From JAMXLO01 sp963832895 (GTDB lineage Bacteria; Pseudomonadota; Alphaproteobacteria; Acetobacterales; Acetobacteraceae), in contig CAWHVQ010000004.1 of assembly GCA_963832895.1 (NCBI GenBank), positions 62,001 to 126,000 on the forward strand: a stretch of DNA of 64,000 bases, read 5' to 3'. Position numbers and translations under genes: made by a program. The notes below the pieces were generated by a model. The model searched no databases and was not told where the DNA came from. It saw only the letters and a program-made list of their open reading frames with translations. Positions 1 to 8,424 of the stretch are shown here, in pieces (position 1 is the stretch's first letter; the number at the start of each line of letters is the position of its first letter).

Positions 1-84
1 GTGGCGGCAGAGCGCATGGCTGCGCTGCGGCGGCAGATACTAACCGGCGGCGCGCCAGCGGGCAGCGATGCGCCGGGTAATTGA
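1..84 (+). CDS. C-terminal fragment of an unidentified CDS
   Basis: The window opens inside a frame that reads 27 residues to a TGA at 82-84. The tail contains an Arg/Ala-rich helical-looking stretch (ERMAALRRQI) and ends in DAPGN. It lies about 100 bp upstream of a co-oriented glycosyltransferase gene, so it could be the end of another envelope-polysaccharide gene. It is too short to identify. A second forward frame is also open to about position 80, so even the reading frame is only a preference. Confidence 0.35.
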   Translation: MAAERMAALRRQILTGGAPAGSDAPGN

Positions 85-186
85 GCTATGTCATCTTTTG
101 TCCGCTCTCGGAATCGTGTAACGGCGGTGCCCGCAATGCGGCAGCCGGGAGCCACAGATTGACCCAGCTTTGGATCGAGCGCGGCG

Positions 187-1284
187 GTGTCTAGCCTGGC
201 AATCGATGGTGTCGAGGGCCAATCGCTGAGCACATCCGACCAACGCGTGTTGGTGGTTCAGCCTTTGCCTGGCATTGGCGATATGATCTGGCATCTGCCA
301 CATATTCGCGCCCTGGCGCGTCATGTTGGAGGGCCGGTAACGGTGGCTGCCAAGCCGCGGTCTCAGGCCGATGAGATTTTCGCCGACGAAGAACTGGTGC
401 GCGAGGTTATCCTGGTGGACCGCAATCCAAAGGGTGCGCGCGGCGCCCATGACGGACCGCTTGGGATGTGGCGGTTGATCAGCATGCTGCGCTCCCACCG
501 GTTCGACGCTGCCGTGCTGCTGAACAAGAGTGCGTCACTCGCTTTCGCTGCGTGGGCTGCGGGCATTCCGTCGCGCCAGGGCTACGGAGTTGGTGTGCAG
601 CGTTGGTTCCTCAATCGAGGGCCGTATCTGGCTAAGGCGGCCTATTGGCGCAACCGACCGATGGAACGTGCCACGCTGTTCCTGCAGAACGCGAATATCG
701 CGATGGACGAGGCCGAGCCGCGCCTCCGGATCACACCGGCTGCACGGGAAGCCGTAAGTCGACGATTGGATCAGGTGAAGCGACCGCTCGTGGTGCTGGG
801 CATCGGCAGCTCCGAACCGACGCGACAATGGGGCGCACAGCGCTTCGCAACCCTTGCACGGGCGCTGATCGATGCCGGTTGGCCGAGCCTTGTGCTGGCC
901 GGCGGAAACGGCGAAGAGACGATGCAGCGGGAGATATGCACGCTGCTGGGGGACGATGCCGCGCTCGTGGTACCGGCGCTCGGCTGGCACATGGCCGAGG
1001 TCGCTGCGCTGTTGAGCGAGGCAGCGTTCTACGTCGGGAATGACACTGGAGTGATGAACATGGCTGCCGCCGTCGGCACTCGCGCCTACGCCCTGTTCGG
1101 CGCGACTCCTCCACTGCATCACAGCGCGCAGATCGTGCCGGTGCTGTCGCCACAAGGTGGCTCACTCGACGGCGTGGCGCGGGTTTCGTTGGACGCTGTC
1201 CTCGCGGTTATCCAGCGTGACCGCGGGTTGCTGGGGCCCGGTGACGCTGCGTGTGCCGCTAACGAGCGCCGCCGGACGACGTAG
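187..1284 (+). CDS. Glycosyltransferase family 9 (heptosyltransferase-like)
   Basis: Probably transfers an ADP-heptose or similar sugar to a lipopolysaccharide core or other surface glycan at the cytoplasmic face of the inner membrane. The N-terminal Rossmann strand and loop (VLVVQPLPGIGDMIWHLP, from about residue 21) is the GT9 acceptor-domain signature. The C-terminal half has GIGSSEPTRQW near residue 206 and YVGNDTGVMNMAAA near 282, which matches the nucleotide-sugar-binding half. At 365 aa it has the usual family length. The start is GTG at 187; no strong ribosome binding site decides it. An O-antigen-ligase-like gene follows 6 bp downstream, so the pair is probably one transcript. The exact sugar and acceptor cannot be read from sequence. 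Confidence 0.85.
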   Translation: MSSLAIDGVEGQSLSTSDQRVLVVQPLPGIGDMIWHLPHIRALARHVGGPVTVAAKPRSQADEIFADEELVREVILVDRNPKGARGAHDGPLGMWRLISMLRSHRFDAAVLLNKSASLAFAAWAAGIPSRQGYGVGVQRWFLNRGPYLAKAAYWRNRPMERATLFLQNANIAMDEAEPRLRITPAAREAVSRRLDQVKRPLVVLGIGSSEPTRQWGAQRFATLARALIDAGWPSLVLAGGNGEETMQREICTLLGDDAALVVPALGWHMAEVAALLSEAAFYVGNDTGVMNMAAAVGTRAYALFGATPPLHHSAQIVPVLSPQGGSLDGVARVSLDAVLAVIQRDRGLLGPGDAACAANERRRTT

Positions 1285-1290
1285 CGACCA

Positions 1291-2640
1291 ATGGTAACGG
1301 CGGTCCTTGCGGGCGACACCGCCCGGATGTTGCGTACGCTCGACCGGGTGGCGCTCGGCGCCATTCTGCTGACGCCGCTTCTGCTGCTCCATGCACATGG
1401 CATAGCCGAAGGTGCGATCGCGGTCGCCGATGTCTGCTTCCTGGCGCGCTGCGCGATCACGCGGGAATGGAGCTGGCTGCGCACGCCCTGGCTGCGCGCC
1501 GGATTTGCCTGGTGGGGCTGGGTGACGCTGTGCTCGTTGCCGATACCCGCGCTTGACCTGGGCGAAGCCGGCCTGCCCTCGCTGATCCAGGGGGTGCTGA
1601 TCGTGCGGTTCCTGATCCTGGTCGCCGCGATGGAGCACACCATCCTACGCGATCCTGCGCCGCGCCGCTGGCTCGGCTGGGTTGTCACGGCGTCGGCGAT
1701 CTATATCGCTGTCCAGGCGGTCATCCAGTTCACCTTCGGGCGCAACCTGTATGGCGCGGTGCACGCTCCTGACGGCGAGCTCACTGGGCCGTTTGCCAAG
1801 CCACGCGCCGGGCCGGCACTGGTGCGGATCCTGTTCCCTGCACTGGTCCCTTCGGTCGCTGCACTGCTGCAACGGCCGGGTGTCTGGTCCGTCGCGGGCG
1901 GCTATGCGCTGCTGATGGCCGGGACGGCTGTCATGGTGCTGATCGGTCAGCGCATGCCCTTGCTGCTCACTGGTCTCGGCCTCGTGACTGTAGCGCTGCT
2001 GCTGCCACGGCTGCGCCCGGCCATGGTGGTTTCCGTGGTCCTCGCGGGATTGCTGGTCGCCGCCTCGCCGGTTGTCGCACCCGAGGCACACCATCGCCTC
2101 GTCTCGAAGTTCTCCAGGCAGATGGAGAACTTCTCCACCAGCCAATACGGCGATCTCTACGCCAGAGCGCTGGAGATCGGCGTGCAGAACCCCTTGACCG
2201 GGCTCGGCGCATCGGGGTTCGGTTACGGCTGCGCCCAGTCGCGTTATTTCCGGCCAAGCTTCGATGGAAGCCAGAAGGATGGCGGCGGCGTCATGATCTG
2301 CTGGCACCATCCGCACAACTTCTACTTCGAGGCGCTGACCGAGGGCGGCTTTGTCGGGCTGGCGCTGTTCGTCTGGCTCGCCTTTGCCTGGCTGGCGACG
2401 ATGGCGCGGGCGCTGATGCGCCGCCCTGACCCGGTGTTGGTCGGGTTGTTCGCGGCGGCACTCATGCAGCTTTGGCCAATTGCATCGACATCGGGCTTCT
2501 TCAGCATGCCGATCGGCGGCTGGTCGTTCCTGCTGCTTGGCTGGGGCATGGCCGAAGCGCGCTGGGGCGCCGGCGCGCCGGTGGTCGACCAGGGCACCAC
2601 ATCCTATATTCCGCGCGACAGGAAGTCGGAGTTGGGTTGA
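1291..2640 (+). CDS. O-antigen ligase family (Wzy_C) membrane protein
   Basis: A 449-aa protein made almost entirely of hydrophobic segments, consistent with ten or more membrane spans. The hallmark periplasmic-loop motif HPHNFYFEALTEGGFVG near residue 339 is the conserved H-x-HN...E-x-G signature of the Wzy_C/WaaL family. Such proteins attach or polymerise undecaprenyl-linked glycans on the periplasmic face. Family members cannot be split into WaaL ligase, Wzy polymerase or protein O-glycosylase from sequence alone, so no symbol is given. It follows the GT9 gene by 6 bp and its TGA overlaps the ATG of the next gene (TGATG), which suggests translational coupling. Confidence 0.85.
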   Translation: MVTAVLAGDTARMLRTLDRVALGAILLTPLLLLHAHGIAEGAIAVADVCFLARCAITREWSWLRTPWLRAGFAWWGWVTLCSLPIPALDLGEAGLPSLIQGVLIVRFLILVAAMEHTILRDPAPRRWLGWVVTASAIYIAVQAVIQFTFGRNLYGAVHAPDGELTGPFAKPRAGPALVRILFPALVPSVAALLQRPGVWSVAGGYALLMAGTAVMVLIGQRMPLLLTGLGLVTVALLLPRLRPAMVVSVVLAGLLVAASPVVAPEAHHRLVSKFSRQMENFSTSQYGDLYARALEIGVQNPLTGLGASGFGYGCAQSRYFRPSFDGSQKDGGGVMICWHHPHNFYFEALTEGGFVGLALFVWLAFAWLATMARALMRRPDPVLVGLFAAALMQLWPIASTSGFFSMPIGGWSFLLLGWGMAEARWGAGAPVVDQGTTSYIPRDRKSELG

Positions 2641-3629
2641 TGGCGAATACGGATACCGAGGCCAAAGGGGATGCACTGGTGCCGGTGACAGTGCTCACCG
2701 GCTATCTCGGCGCGGGGAAGACCACGCTGCTGAACCGCATCCTCACCGAGAAACACGGCCGTAAGTACGCCGTGGTGATCAACGAGTTTGGCGAACTGGG
2801 TGTGGACAACGATCTCGTCGTGGATACCGACGAGGAAGTGTTCGAGATGAACAACGGCTGCATCTGCTGCACGGTGCGCGGCGACCTGATCCGCATCGTC
2901 GGGGGGTTGATGAAGCGGCGCGATCGGTTCGACGGCATCATCATCGAGACCACCGGCCTCGCGAACCCGGCGCCGGTCGCGCAGACGTTCTTCGTCGATG
3001 AGGGCGTGCGGTCCAGGGCGAAGCTGGACGCGATCGTCACCGTGGTGGATGCCAAGCATCTGCCGCAGCGGCTGGAGGACAGCCACGAGGCGGCCGACCA
3101 GATCGCATTCGCCGATGTTATCGTGCTGAACAAGACGGACCTGGTGACGCCGGAGGAGCTGGCGGCGGTCGAGGACAAGATCCGCGCGATCAACCGCTTC
3201 GCGGTGATCCATCGCACCGAACGTGCGGCGCTGCCGATCGCGCAGGTGCTGGACCGCCGCGCGTTCGATTTGAACCGGGTGCTTGAGATGGCGCCGGATT
3301 TCCTGACGGACAGCGAGCACGAGCATAACGACGAGGTGACGTCGGTCAGCTTCGAGGTGGAGAAGCCGATCGACCCCGAGAAGTTCAATGCGTGGATCGG
3401 TGCGCTGCTGCAGGAGCAGGGACCTGATCTGCTGCGCACCAAGGGGATACTGTCATATGCGAACGACGAGCGGCAATTCGCTTTCCAGGCGGTGCATATG
3501 ATTGCCGATGGCGATTTCATCGGACCGTGGAAGGCGGGCGAGCCGCGGGTGAGCCGGATCGTGTTCATCGGGCGGAACCTGAACCGGCCGCGGCTGAGGC
3601 GCGGATTTGAGGGTTGTGCGGTTGAGTGA
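2640..3629 (+). CDS. CobW/COG0523-family metallochaperone GTPase
   Basis: A 329-aa G3E GTPase of the kind that loads Zn or other metals onto client proteins. Visible motifs are the Walker A GYLGAGKT (residues 21-28), the metal-site CxCC motif at C74-I-C76-C77, and the guanine-specificity NKTD at 164-167. The C-terminal CobW domain follows. The ATG at 2640 overlaps the stop of the preceding membrane-protein gene. A longer in-frame start exists upstream, but it would sit deep inside that gene, and this start puts the P-loop at the normal distance. No Zur box or cobalamin genes are visible nearby, so the metal served is not known. Confidence 0.9.
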   Translation: MANTDTEAKGDALVPVTVLTGYLGAGKTTLLNRILTEKHGRKYAVVINEFGELGVDNDLVVDTDEEVFEMNNGCICCTVRGDLIRIVGGLMKRRDRFDGIIIETTGLANPAPVAQTFFVDEGVRSRAKLDAIVTVVDAKHLPQRLEDSHEAADQIAFADVIVLNKTDLVTPEELAAVEDKIRAINRFAVIHRTERAALPIAQVLDRRAFDLNRVLEMAPDFLTDSEHEHNDEVTSVSFEVEKPIDPEKFNAWIGALLQEQGPDLLRTKGILSYANDERQFAFQAVHMIADGDFIGPWKAGEPRVSRIVFIGRNLNRPRLRRGFEGCAVE

Positions 3630-3652
3630 TGCGGTGAACCGGGCGCTGCACC

Positions 3653-4681
3653 ATGAGTGAATCCGCCACCAGGTTCCTGCTCGAAACCCGCGGCACCCAG
3701 CGCGAGCTCGACGCCTTCGTTGTTGCCGCCTGCTTCGACCGCGCCGGCGCCACGCTTGCCTTCGCCCTCGGCGACGGCACGCTTCGCCTGGTCGACATCG
3801 CCGATCGCGAGACCTGGCGCACGGTCGAGGCACATGATGGCGCAATCCTCTCGCTGGCGCCCGACGCCACCGCCACGGGCTTCGTCACCGGTGGCGACGA
3901 TGGCAAATTCAGCCGCATCGGCTCTGTCATCGCCGACTTCCGTTCGAAGTGGGTCGAGCACGTCGCCGCTCATGCCGGCGAGAAAAGCAAGGGGCTGCTC
4001 GCCTGCACAGTTGGCAAAACCATCCACCTGTTCGACCAGACAGGCGAGAAGCTCAAGGAACTCCCCCATCCATCCAGCGCCACCGGCCTTGCCTTCGACG
4101 GCCGCGGCAAGCGCGTCGCGGCGTCGCACTACAACGGCGCCACGCTTTGGTTTGTCGGGGCCAAAGTGGACAGCCCTCGCCGCCTGGAATGGAAGGGCAG
4201 CCATACCGCAATTGCGATCCATCCCGACGGCGACGCGGTGGTGACGGCGATGCAGGAGAACGCGCTGCATGGCTGGCGACTGTCCGACAACCAGCACATG
4301 CGCATGAGCGGCTATCCTGCGAAAACCGAGGCGCTGTCGTTCACCCGCAACGGCAAGTGGCTCGCCACCAGCGGCGCCGATGCCATGGTGCTTTGGCCGT
4401 TCTTTGGCGGTGGCCCGATGGGCAAGGCGCCGATCGAACTCGCTGGCGGCGACGGCATTACCTGCACGCGCGTTGCGGCGCATCCTCAGCAGGAGATGGT
4501 GGCGGGCGGTTTCGCCGACGGCCTTGTGGTGCTGGCCGAGGTCAACTCCTCCCGCGTACTGCCCATCGCCCCGCCAGGACGTGGGCCAGTTTCCGCGCTG
4601 GCGTGGAGCCCGGACGGCAGCCAGCTCGCCATCGGCACGGAACAGGGCTTTGCGGCGATCGTCGATCTATCGAAGCGCTAG
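3653..4681 (+). CDS. WD40-repeat beta-propeller protein
   Basis: A 342-aa cytoplasmic protein without a signal peptide. It shows repeated blades with WD40-like spacing and phrases such as VAHPQQEMVAGGFADG and SALAWSPDGSQLAIGTEQG near the C-terminus. Seven blades fit the length. Its partner is unknown; such single-domain propellers usually act as protein-interaction scaffolds. It begins 23 bp after the CobW gene on the same strand, so it may be cotranscribed. Its stop is separated from the convergent lipoprotein gene by only 1 bp, leaving no room for a conventional terminator. Confidence 0.8.
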   Translation: MSESATRFLLETRGTQRELDAFVVAACFDRAGATLAFALGDGTLRLVDIADRETWRTVEAHDGAILSLAPDATATGFVTGGDDGKFSRIGSVIADFRSKWVEHVAAHAGEKSKGLLACTVGKTIHLFDQTGEKLKELPHPSSATGLAFDGRGKRVAASHYNGATLWFVGAKVDSPRRLEWKGSHTAIAIHPDGDAVVTAMQENALHGWRLSDNQHMRMSGYPAKTEALSFTRNGKWLATSGADAMVLWPFFGGGPMGKAPIELAGGDGITCTRVAAHPQQEMVAGGFADGLVVLAEVNSSRVLPIAPPGRGPVSALAWSPDGSQLAIGTEQGFAAIVDLSKR

Positions 4682-4682
4682 C

Positions 4683-5951
4683 CTACGCGCCGGGGACGTT
4701 ACCCGACTGCGGCGCCGGCTCCACCATCTGCGGTCCGCCGCGTTCGATCGCGAACACTGCGAGCGCGCGACGCACCTGGCCATCGGACAACAGGGCGAAC
4801 CAGCCGTCGGCGCCAACAAAACCGTTCGCCTGGGTTATCGCACCCACGGAGAAGCCTTGGCCGCCCAGTACGCGTGCAATTGAAGCTGCGTCATAAGCGA
4901 GATCTGCCAGCGGTGACGGGGGGCTGCCGAATTTGGCCGAATAGGCCTGCTCGAAGCCGCTGCGCGCCGCAGGATCCGGGGCGGCGTACCAGGCACCTCG
5001 AACCTGGCCGGAACCGCTGGCCGGATTTGCCCATAGCGCCGGCCCAATGATCTGTACCGCCGAGCGGTCAACGTCATAGTACGGCAGGACTGCGGCGATC
5101 TCGGCCAGCGCATCCCCGGTGTCCGCCAGCAACAGCGTATTGAAGCTCGGCGGGGGGATCGACGACTTCGCAAGATCCTGCGCCTGATGCCGGCCCTCCG
5201 GTGTCTCGAGCGCGCGCGCGGCACGGATCTGCGCGTCGATCGGTCCCCGGCGATTGGCATAGTCGGACAGGTCGCGGGCCGCGGCGTTGATGGCCGACAT
5301 GCCGGGTGCATAGAACCGCACGTTCGGCGGGGCGGCGCCGTTGATCGATGACGCCTGGATCAGGGCCTGCGCCAGGGCGTGGCCGAAGTCGTTGTCCGGC
5401 AGCAGCCCGGCGAATTGCGACTTGCCTTGCCCCTGCGCGGCGGCGACCAGCCGGCGCACCTGCTGTCCCGGCGTGATGCCGAGCGTCCAAACACCGGGCT
5501 GCGCCTGGGATGGATCATTGGTGAAAGCGAGCACCGCGACATTTGCGGCGCGCGCGATCGGCGCGACCGCGGCGGTCTCCGATGAGGTCAGCGGCCCCAG
5601 GATCAGCCCGGCGCCATCGGCGATCGCCGCCTGGGCGGCGGCAGCGGCACCCTGGGGCGTCCCGCCGGTGTCTTTTGCGTCCAGCGGCGGCGCACCCGAC
5701 CCGTCGAGCGCGAGCTGCGCCCCATGCAGCATCGTCTGGCCAAGATCGGCTCGTGCGCCTGATAGCGGCAGCAGGATGGCAACCGTCTGGCCGGTCGGAC
5801 CGCCGGAGGCGGGCGGCGGTCCGCTGCCCAACGGGACCGGCGCTCCACCATAGCCGTAGCCGTAGCCGCCGCGAGGCCCGTAGCCATATCCGCCGCCGCA
5901 GGCCGCGAGTGCTAGAGTGCCGAGAAGGAGCACGAATGCCCGACGAAGCAT
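4683..5951 (-). CDS. LpoA-type lipoprotein, penicillin-binding protein activator
   Basis: A 422-aa outer-membrane lipoprotein candidate. It has a signal peptide with lipobox LAAC (lipidated C18), then a Gly/Tyr-rich linker of about 25 residues, then a type I periplasmic-binding-protein fold (VAILLPLSGARADLGQ; LILGPLTSSETAAVAP). This architecture matches LppC/LpoA, which stimulates PBP1A peptidoglycan synthesis in gammaproteobacteria; the role in this lineage is inferred. I chose the ATG at 5951 because an AGGAG lies 9 nt upstream; an ATG at 5960 directly abuts that AGGAG and is less likely. It is divergent from rsmI, and the two coding regions overlap at their 5' ends. The lpoA-rsmI pairing is also seen in E. 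coli (yraM/yraL). Confidence 0.85.
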   Translation of the reverse strand: MLRRAFVLLLGTLALAACGGGYGYGPRGGYGYGYGGAPVPLGSGPPPASGGPTGQTVAILLPLSGARADLGQTMLHGAQLALDGSGAPPLDAKDTGGTPQGAAAAAQAAIADGAGLILGPLTSSETAAVAPIARAANVAVLAFTNDPSQAQPGVWTLGITPGQQVRRLVAAAQGQGKSQFAGLLPDNDFGHALAQALIQASSINGAAPPNVRFYAPGMSAINAAARDLSDYANRRGPIDAQIRAARALETPEGRHQAQDLAKSSIPPPSFNTLLLADTGDALAEIAAVLPYYDVDRSAVQIIGPALWANPASGSGQVRGAWYAAPDPAARSGFEQAYSAKFGSPPSPLADLAYDAASIARVLGGQGFSVGAITQANGFVGADGWFALLSDGQVRRALAVFAIERGGPQMVEPAPQSGNVPGA

Positions 5952-6826
5952 GCGCCACATCTCCTGACCACGGGCGGGACGGACAGTCCGTCCTGCCCGA
6001 TGGTCTTGTGCTGGTTTCCACTCCGATCGGCAACCTCGGCGACCTGACGCTCCGTGCGCGCGACACGCTGCGGGCCGCCGATCTGATCCTCTGCGAGGAC
6101 ACGCGGCACACGGCAAGGCTGCTCAGCGCAATTGGCGCAAAGGTGAAGCTGCAGCCGCTGCACGAGCACAACGAGGACGCCGCCATTCCAGCAGTGCTGG
6201 CGCGGTTGCGCGAAGGCGCACGCATCGCGTTGGTTTCCGATGCCGGTGTGCCGCTGATTTCCGATCCGGGTTACCGGTTGGTGCGAGCGGCGTTAGCCGA
6301 GGGTCTGCCGGTCGGCGCGGTGCCGGGGGCAAACGCCGCGGTGACAGCTCTGGTGCTGTCGGGGCTGCCGCCGCTGCCGTTCCTGGCGCTGGGCTTCCCG
6401 CCGCCGCGTCAGGCCGCGCGCCGTGCGGCATTCGGCCGGCTGCGCGCCGCCGAGAGGGCGGGGCTCGCGGCGACGCTGGTCTGGTACGAGGCTCCGCATC
6501 GTCTGGGCGAGACGTTGCAGGATATGGCGGAGGCGTTCGGTCCGCGTCCCGCCGCGGTCGCGCGCGAGCTGACGAAGCGTTTCGAGGAGGTCCGGCGCGG
6601 GACCTTGGCAGAGCTGGCGGCCCACTACGCGCACAATGCCGCGCGGGGTGAAGTCACTGTCGTCGTCGCGCCGCCGGCGCAGGAGGATGATCCCGAGGAT
6701 CTTGACGAGCGCCTGCGCGCGGCTCTTGCAGGCAACAGCGTGAAGGATGCCGCCGCGCTGGTCGCCGTGGCGACCGGGCTGCCACGCAAGCTGGTCTATG
6801 CGCGGGCATTGGCGCTGAGCCGGTAG
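5936..6826 (+). CDS. rsmI: 16S rRNA 2'-O-ribose methyltransferase RsmI
   Basis: A 296-aa SAM-dependent enzyme that methylates the ribose of C1402 in the 16S rRNA decoding centre. The tetrapyrrole-methylase fold is clear: LVSTPIGNLGDLTLRARD near the N-terminus, CEDTRHT, SDAGVPLISDPGYRLVR, and ARELTKRFEEVRRG. The ATG at 5936 is preceded by AAGGAG with 5 nt spacing, which decides the start. The first 15 bp of the gene are also the first codons of the oppositely oriented lipoprotein gene. The yraN-type nuclease that often follows rsmI is absent here. Confidence 0.95.
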   Translation: MPDEACATSPDHGRDGQSVLPDGLVLVSTPIGNLGDLTLRARDTLRAADLILCEDTRHTARLLSAIGAKVKLQPLHEHNEDAAIPAVLARLREGARIALVSDAGVPLISDPGYRLVRAALAEGLPVGAVPGANAAVTALVLSGLPPLPFLALGFPPPRQAARRAAFGRLRAAERAGLAATLVWYEAPHRLGETLQDMAEAFGPRPAAVARELTKRFEEVRRGTLAELAAHYAHNAARGEVTVVVAPPAQEDDPEDLDERLRAALAGNSVKDAAALVAVATGLPRKLVYARALALSR

Positions 6827-6874
6827 CGCGGAATGTGCCGCACTGCGCCGGCGCGTTCTGCTACACTGCGGCGC

Positions 6875-7879
6875 ATGTGGAACTGGCGCGCGTCCCTCGG
6901 GTTCATCGCGCTTGTCACGGTTGGGGCGGCACTGCTCCTTCCGGTCCCCAGTCACTTGCCCGTCCTTCGCATTGCCGCCCAGGCACACGGCGCGCCCAAG
7001 CACGCGTCCGAGCTGTATCGCGGCATGATCAGTGTCGAGGACAAGCATGTCCCCTTGCCCGAGGGTGATTGGCACCTCGCCGGTCGTGCGGCGAATGCCT
7101 CGGATGCAGGGCACAGCGTGGTGAGCGTGGCGCTGGTCAGGCTGCGAGGCGCGGACGTTAATGCTGTCGCGCTGATACAGACCAACGCGCGAGACACTGC
7201 GGCGTCCTGGGGCAGGGCGAGCGCATGCGATCGTACCGATCTGTATTTTGCACGCATCCGTTACGCCTCGGATCATGATGGCTCCTGCGCCTATGCGGCC
7301 TACGTCGATGCGGCGGTGAAGCCCGAGACGACCGATCCCGCCTGGCAGCGGGCGCTGGTGGAGGGCACCGGCAGCGGCTGGCGATTTCCGCCGCAGTGGG
7401 TCGAAGCAGCGTATCGCATCACCGATCCGCGCGACGCGATCCAGATCCGCTACCTGTTCCGTTCTGCGAGCGCCGTCGACCCGAAGACGGTGCATGCTCT
7501 CGTCGCATGGACGGAGGCGAGCTGGCAGCAGGTCGGAAGCGGCTTTCGCAACCGCCATGGCACGGAGGATGGGCTGCCGGACTGGCGTCAATCCGGTGCC
7601 GCGGCGCAAATGATGCCGCAGGTCGGCGAGAGCGCCGACCACGTCGAGCACATCGGTGCCAAGATGATCACTTACCGTATCTTCGGCACGATGACCGACA
7701 TGAGCGTCAACTATCTGTGGCTCGGCAGCCTGCCCTCGGCCGGCGGTCTGGCTATCGTCAGCGCGGTGGCGAGCAGTGCGCTGTATTTCGTGCACGAGCT
7801 GGCGTGGAGTCGCTTCGAGAGCCCGCCCGTGCCGGTCGGCGACCTGCCGGGCGTGGGCGTCGAGGGACCCGGACCGTAG
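6875..7879 (+). CDS. Membrane-anchored protein with C-terminal DUF2061 domain
   Basis: A 334-aa protein with three visible parts. An N-terminal signal anchor covers about residues 5-22. A region to about residue 260 has no family I recognise and is probably extracytoplasmic. The C-terminal segment from about 263 (KMITYRIFGTMTDMSVNYL, a second hydrophobic helix, then YFVHELAW) matches the DUF2061 pattern of a K-x-x-x-Y/W-R opening, two helices and an HE-x-x-W close. DUF2061 is normally a small stand-alone membrane protein, so the long N-terminal addition is unusual. The start at 6875 was chosen because it places the hydrophobic anchor at the N-terminus; no good ribosome binding site is seen. 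A DUF2380 gene follows after 14 bp. Confidence 0.65.
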   Translation: MWNWRASLGFIALVTVGAALLLPVPSHLPVLRIAAQAHGAPKHASELYRGMISVEDKHVPLPEGDWHLAGRAANASDAGHSVVSVALVRLRGADVNAVALIQTNARDTAASWGRASACDRTDLYFARIRYASDHDGSCAYAAYVDAAVKPETTDPAWQRALVEGTGSGWRFPPQWVEAAYRITDPRDAIQIRYLFRSASAVDPKTVHALVAWTEASWQQVGSGFRNRHGTEDGLPDWRQSGAAAQMMPQVGESADHVEHIGAKMITYRIFGTMTDMSVNYLWLGSLPSAGGLAIVSAVASSALYFVHELAWSRFESPPVPVGDLPGVGVEGPGP

Positions 7880-7893
7880 GAGACGTTGCAGCC

Positions 7894-8421
7894 GTGCGAT
7901 CCGTCCGTCGGACCATCCTCGTCTGTACCGCCATGCTCATGGCACCGGCGATGACCGCGAGCCAGGCGGCCGCCACGCCGACGCTGCTCGTGCTTCCGCT
8001 CAGTCTGAACGACACATCCGGCGAGACGCCGTCACGCACTCAGGAGCACGTGGAGCGGCTGGCGGCATTGACGCGATACCTGTCACAGATGCTGGCGGCA
8101 GACGGCCGCTACACCGTCATCGATCCCACGCCGATCGTTGGCGCGATCGAAAAGGTCCTCGCGACACAGCCGCTCGACGCGTGCAACGGCTGCGAGCGGG
8201 ACCTGGCCAGGCAGGCTCATGCGGACCGGGTATTGATCGGTGGGGTGGACAAGGTCAGCACGCTGATCGGCAGCCTGAGCCTGAACATCGAGGATGTGGC
8301 GACCGGCGGAAGCGTATTCAGCCGCGTGCTGAGCTTTCGCGGCGACACGGACGACGCATGGCAACACGCCGTCCGGTTCTTCGTCCGTGATCTGCAGGCG
8401 TCCCCGCAACAACAGCGATGA
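7894..8421 (+). CDS. Secreted DUF2380-family protein
   Basis: A 175-aa exported protein of unknown function. A signal peptide ends near ASQAAA, followed by the family-typical opening LLVLPLSLNDTSGE, the CNGCERDLAR region near residue 96, VLIGGVDKVSTLIG, and the closing block LSFRGDTDDAWQHAVRF near 144. I recognise these blocks as DUF2380; no biochemical role is established. The start is GTG at 7894 with an AGGAG about 11 nt upstream. It is probably cotranscribed with the DUF2061 fusion gene and ends 3 bp from the convergent hemW stop. Confidence 0.7.
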   Translation: MRSVRRTILVCTAMLMAPAMTASQAAATPTLLVLPLSLNDTSGETPSRTQEHVERLAALTRYLSQMLAADGRYTVIDPTPIVGAIEKVLATQPLDACNGCERDLARQAHADRVLIGGVDKVSTLIGSLSLNIEDVATGGSVFSRVLSFRGDTDDAWQHAVRFFVRDLQASPQQQR

Positions 8422-8424
8422 CGC

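Noticed and set aside
2702..4483. A 593-codon open frame on the minus strand
   Set aside because: It is antisense to the CobW and WD40 genes, both of which have clear motifs. Its own sequence is low-complexity and without motifs, as expected for the reverse of high-GC genes.
6293..7795. A 500-codon open frame on the minus strand
   Set aside because: Antisense to rsmI and the DUF2061 fusion gene; arginine- and histidine-rich with no domain.
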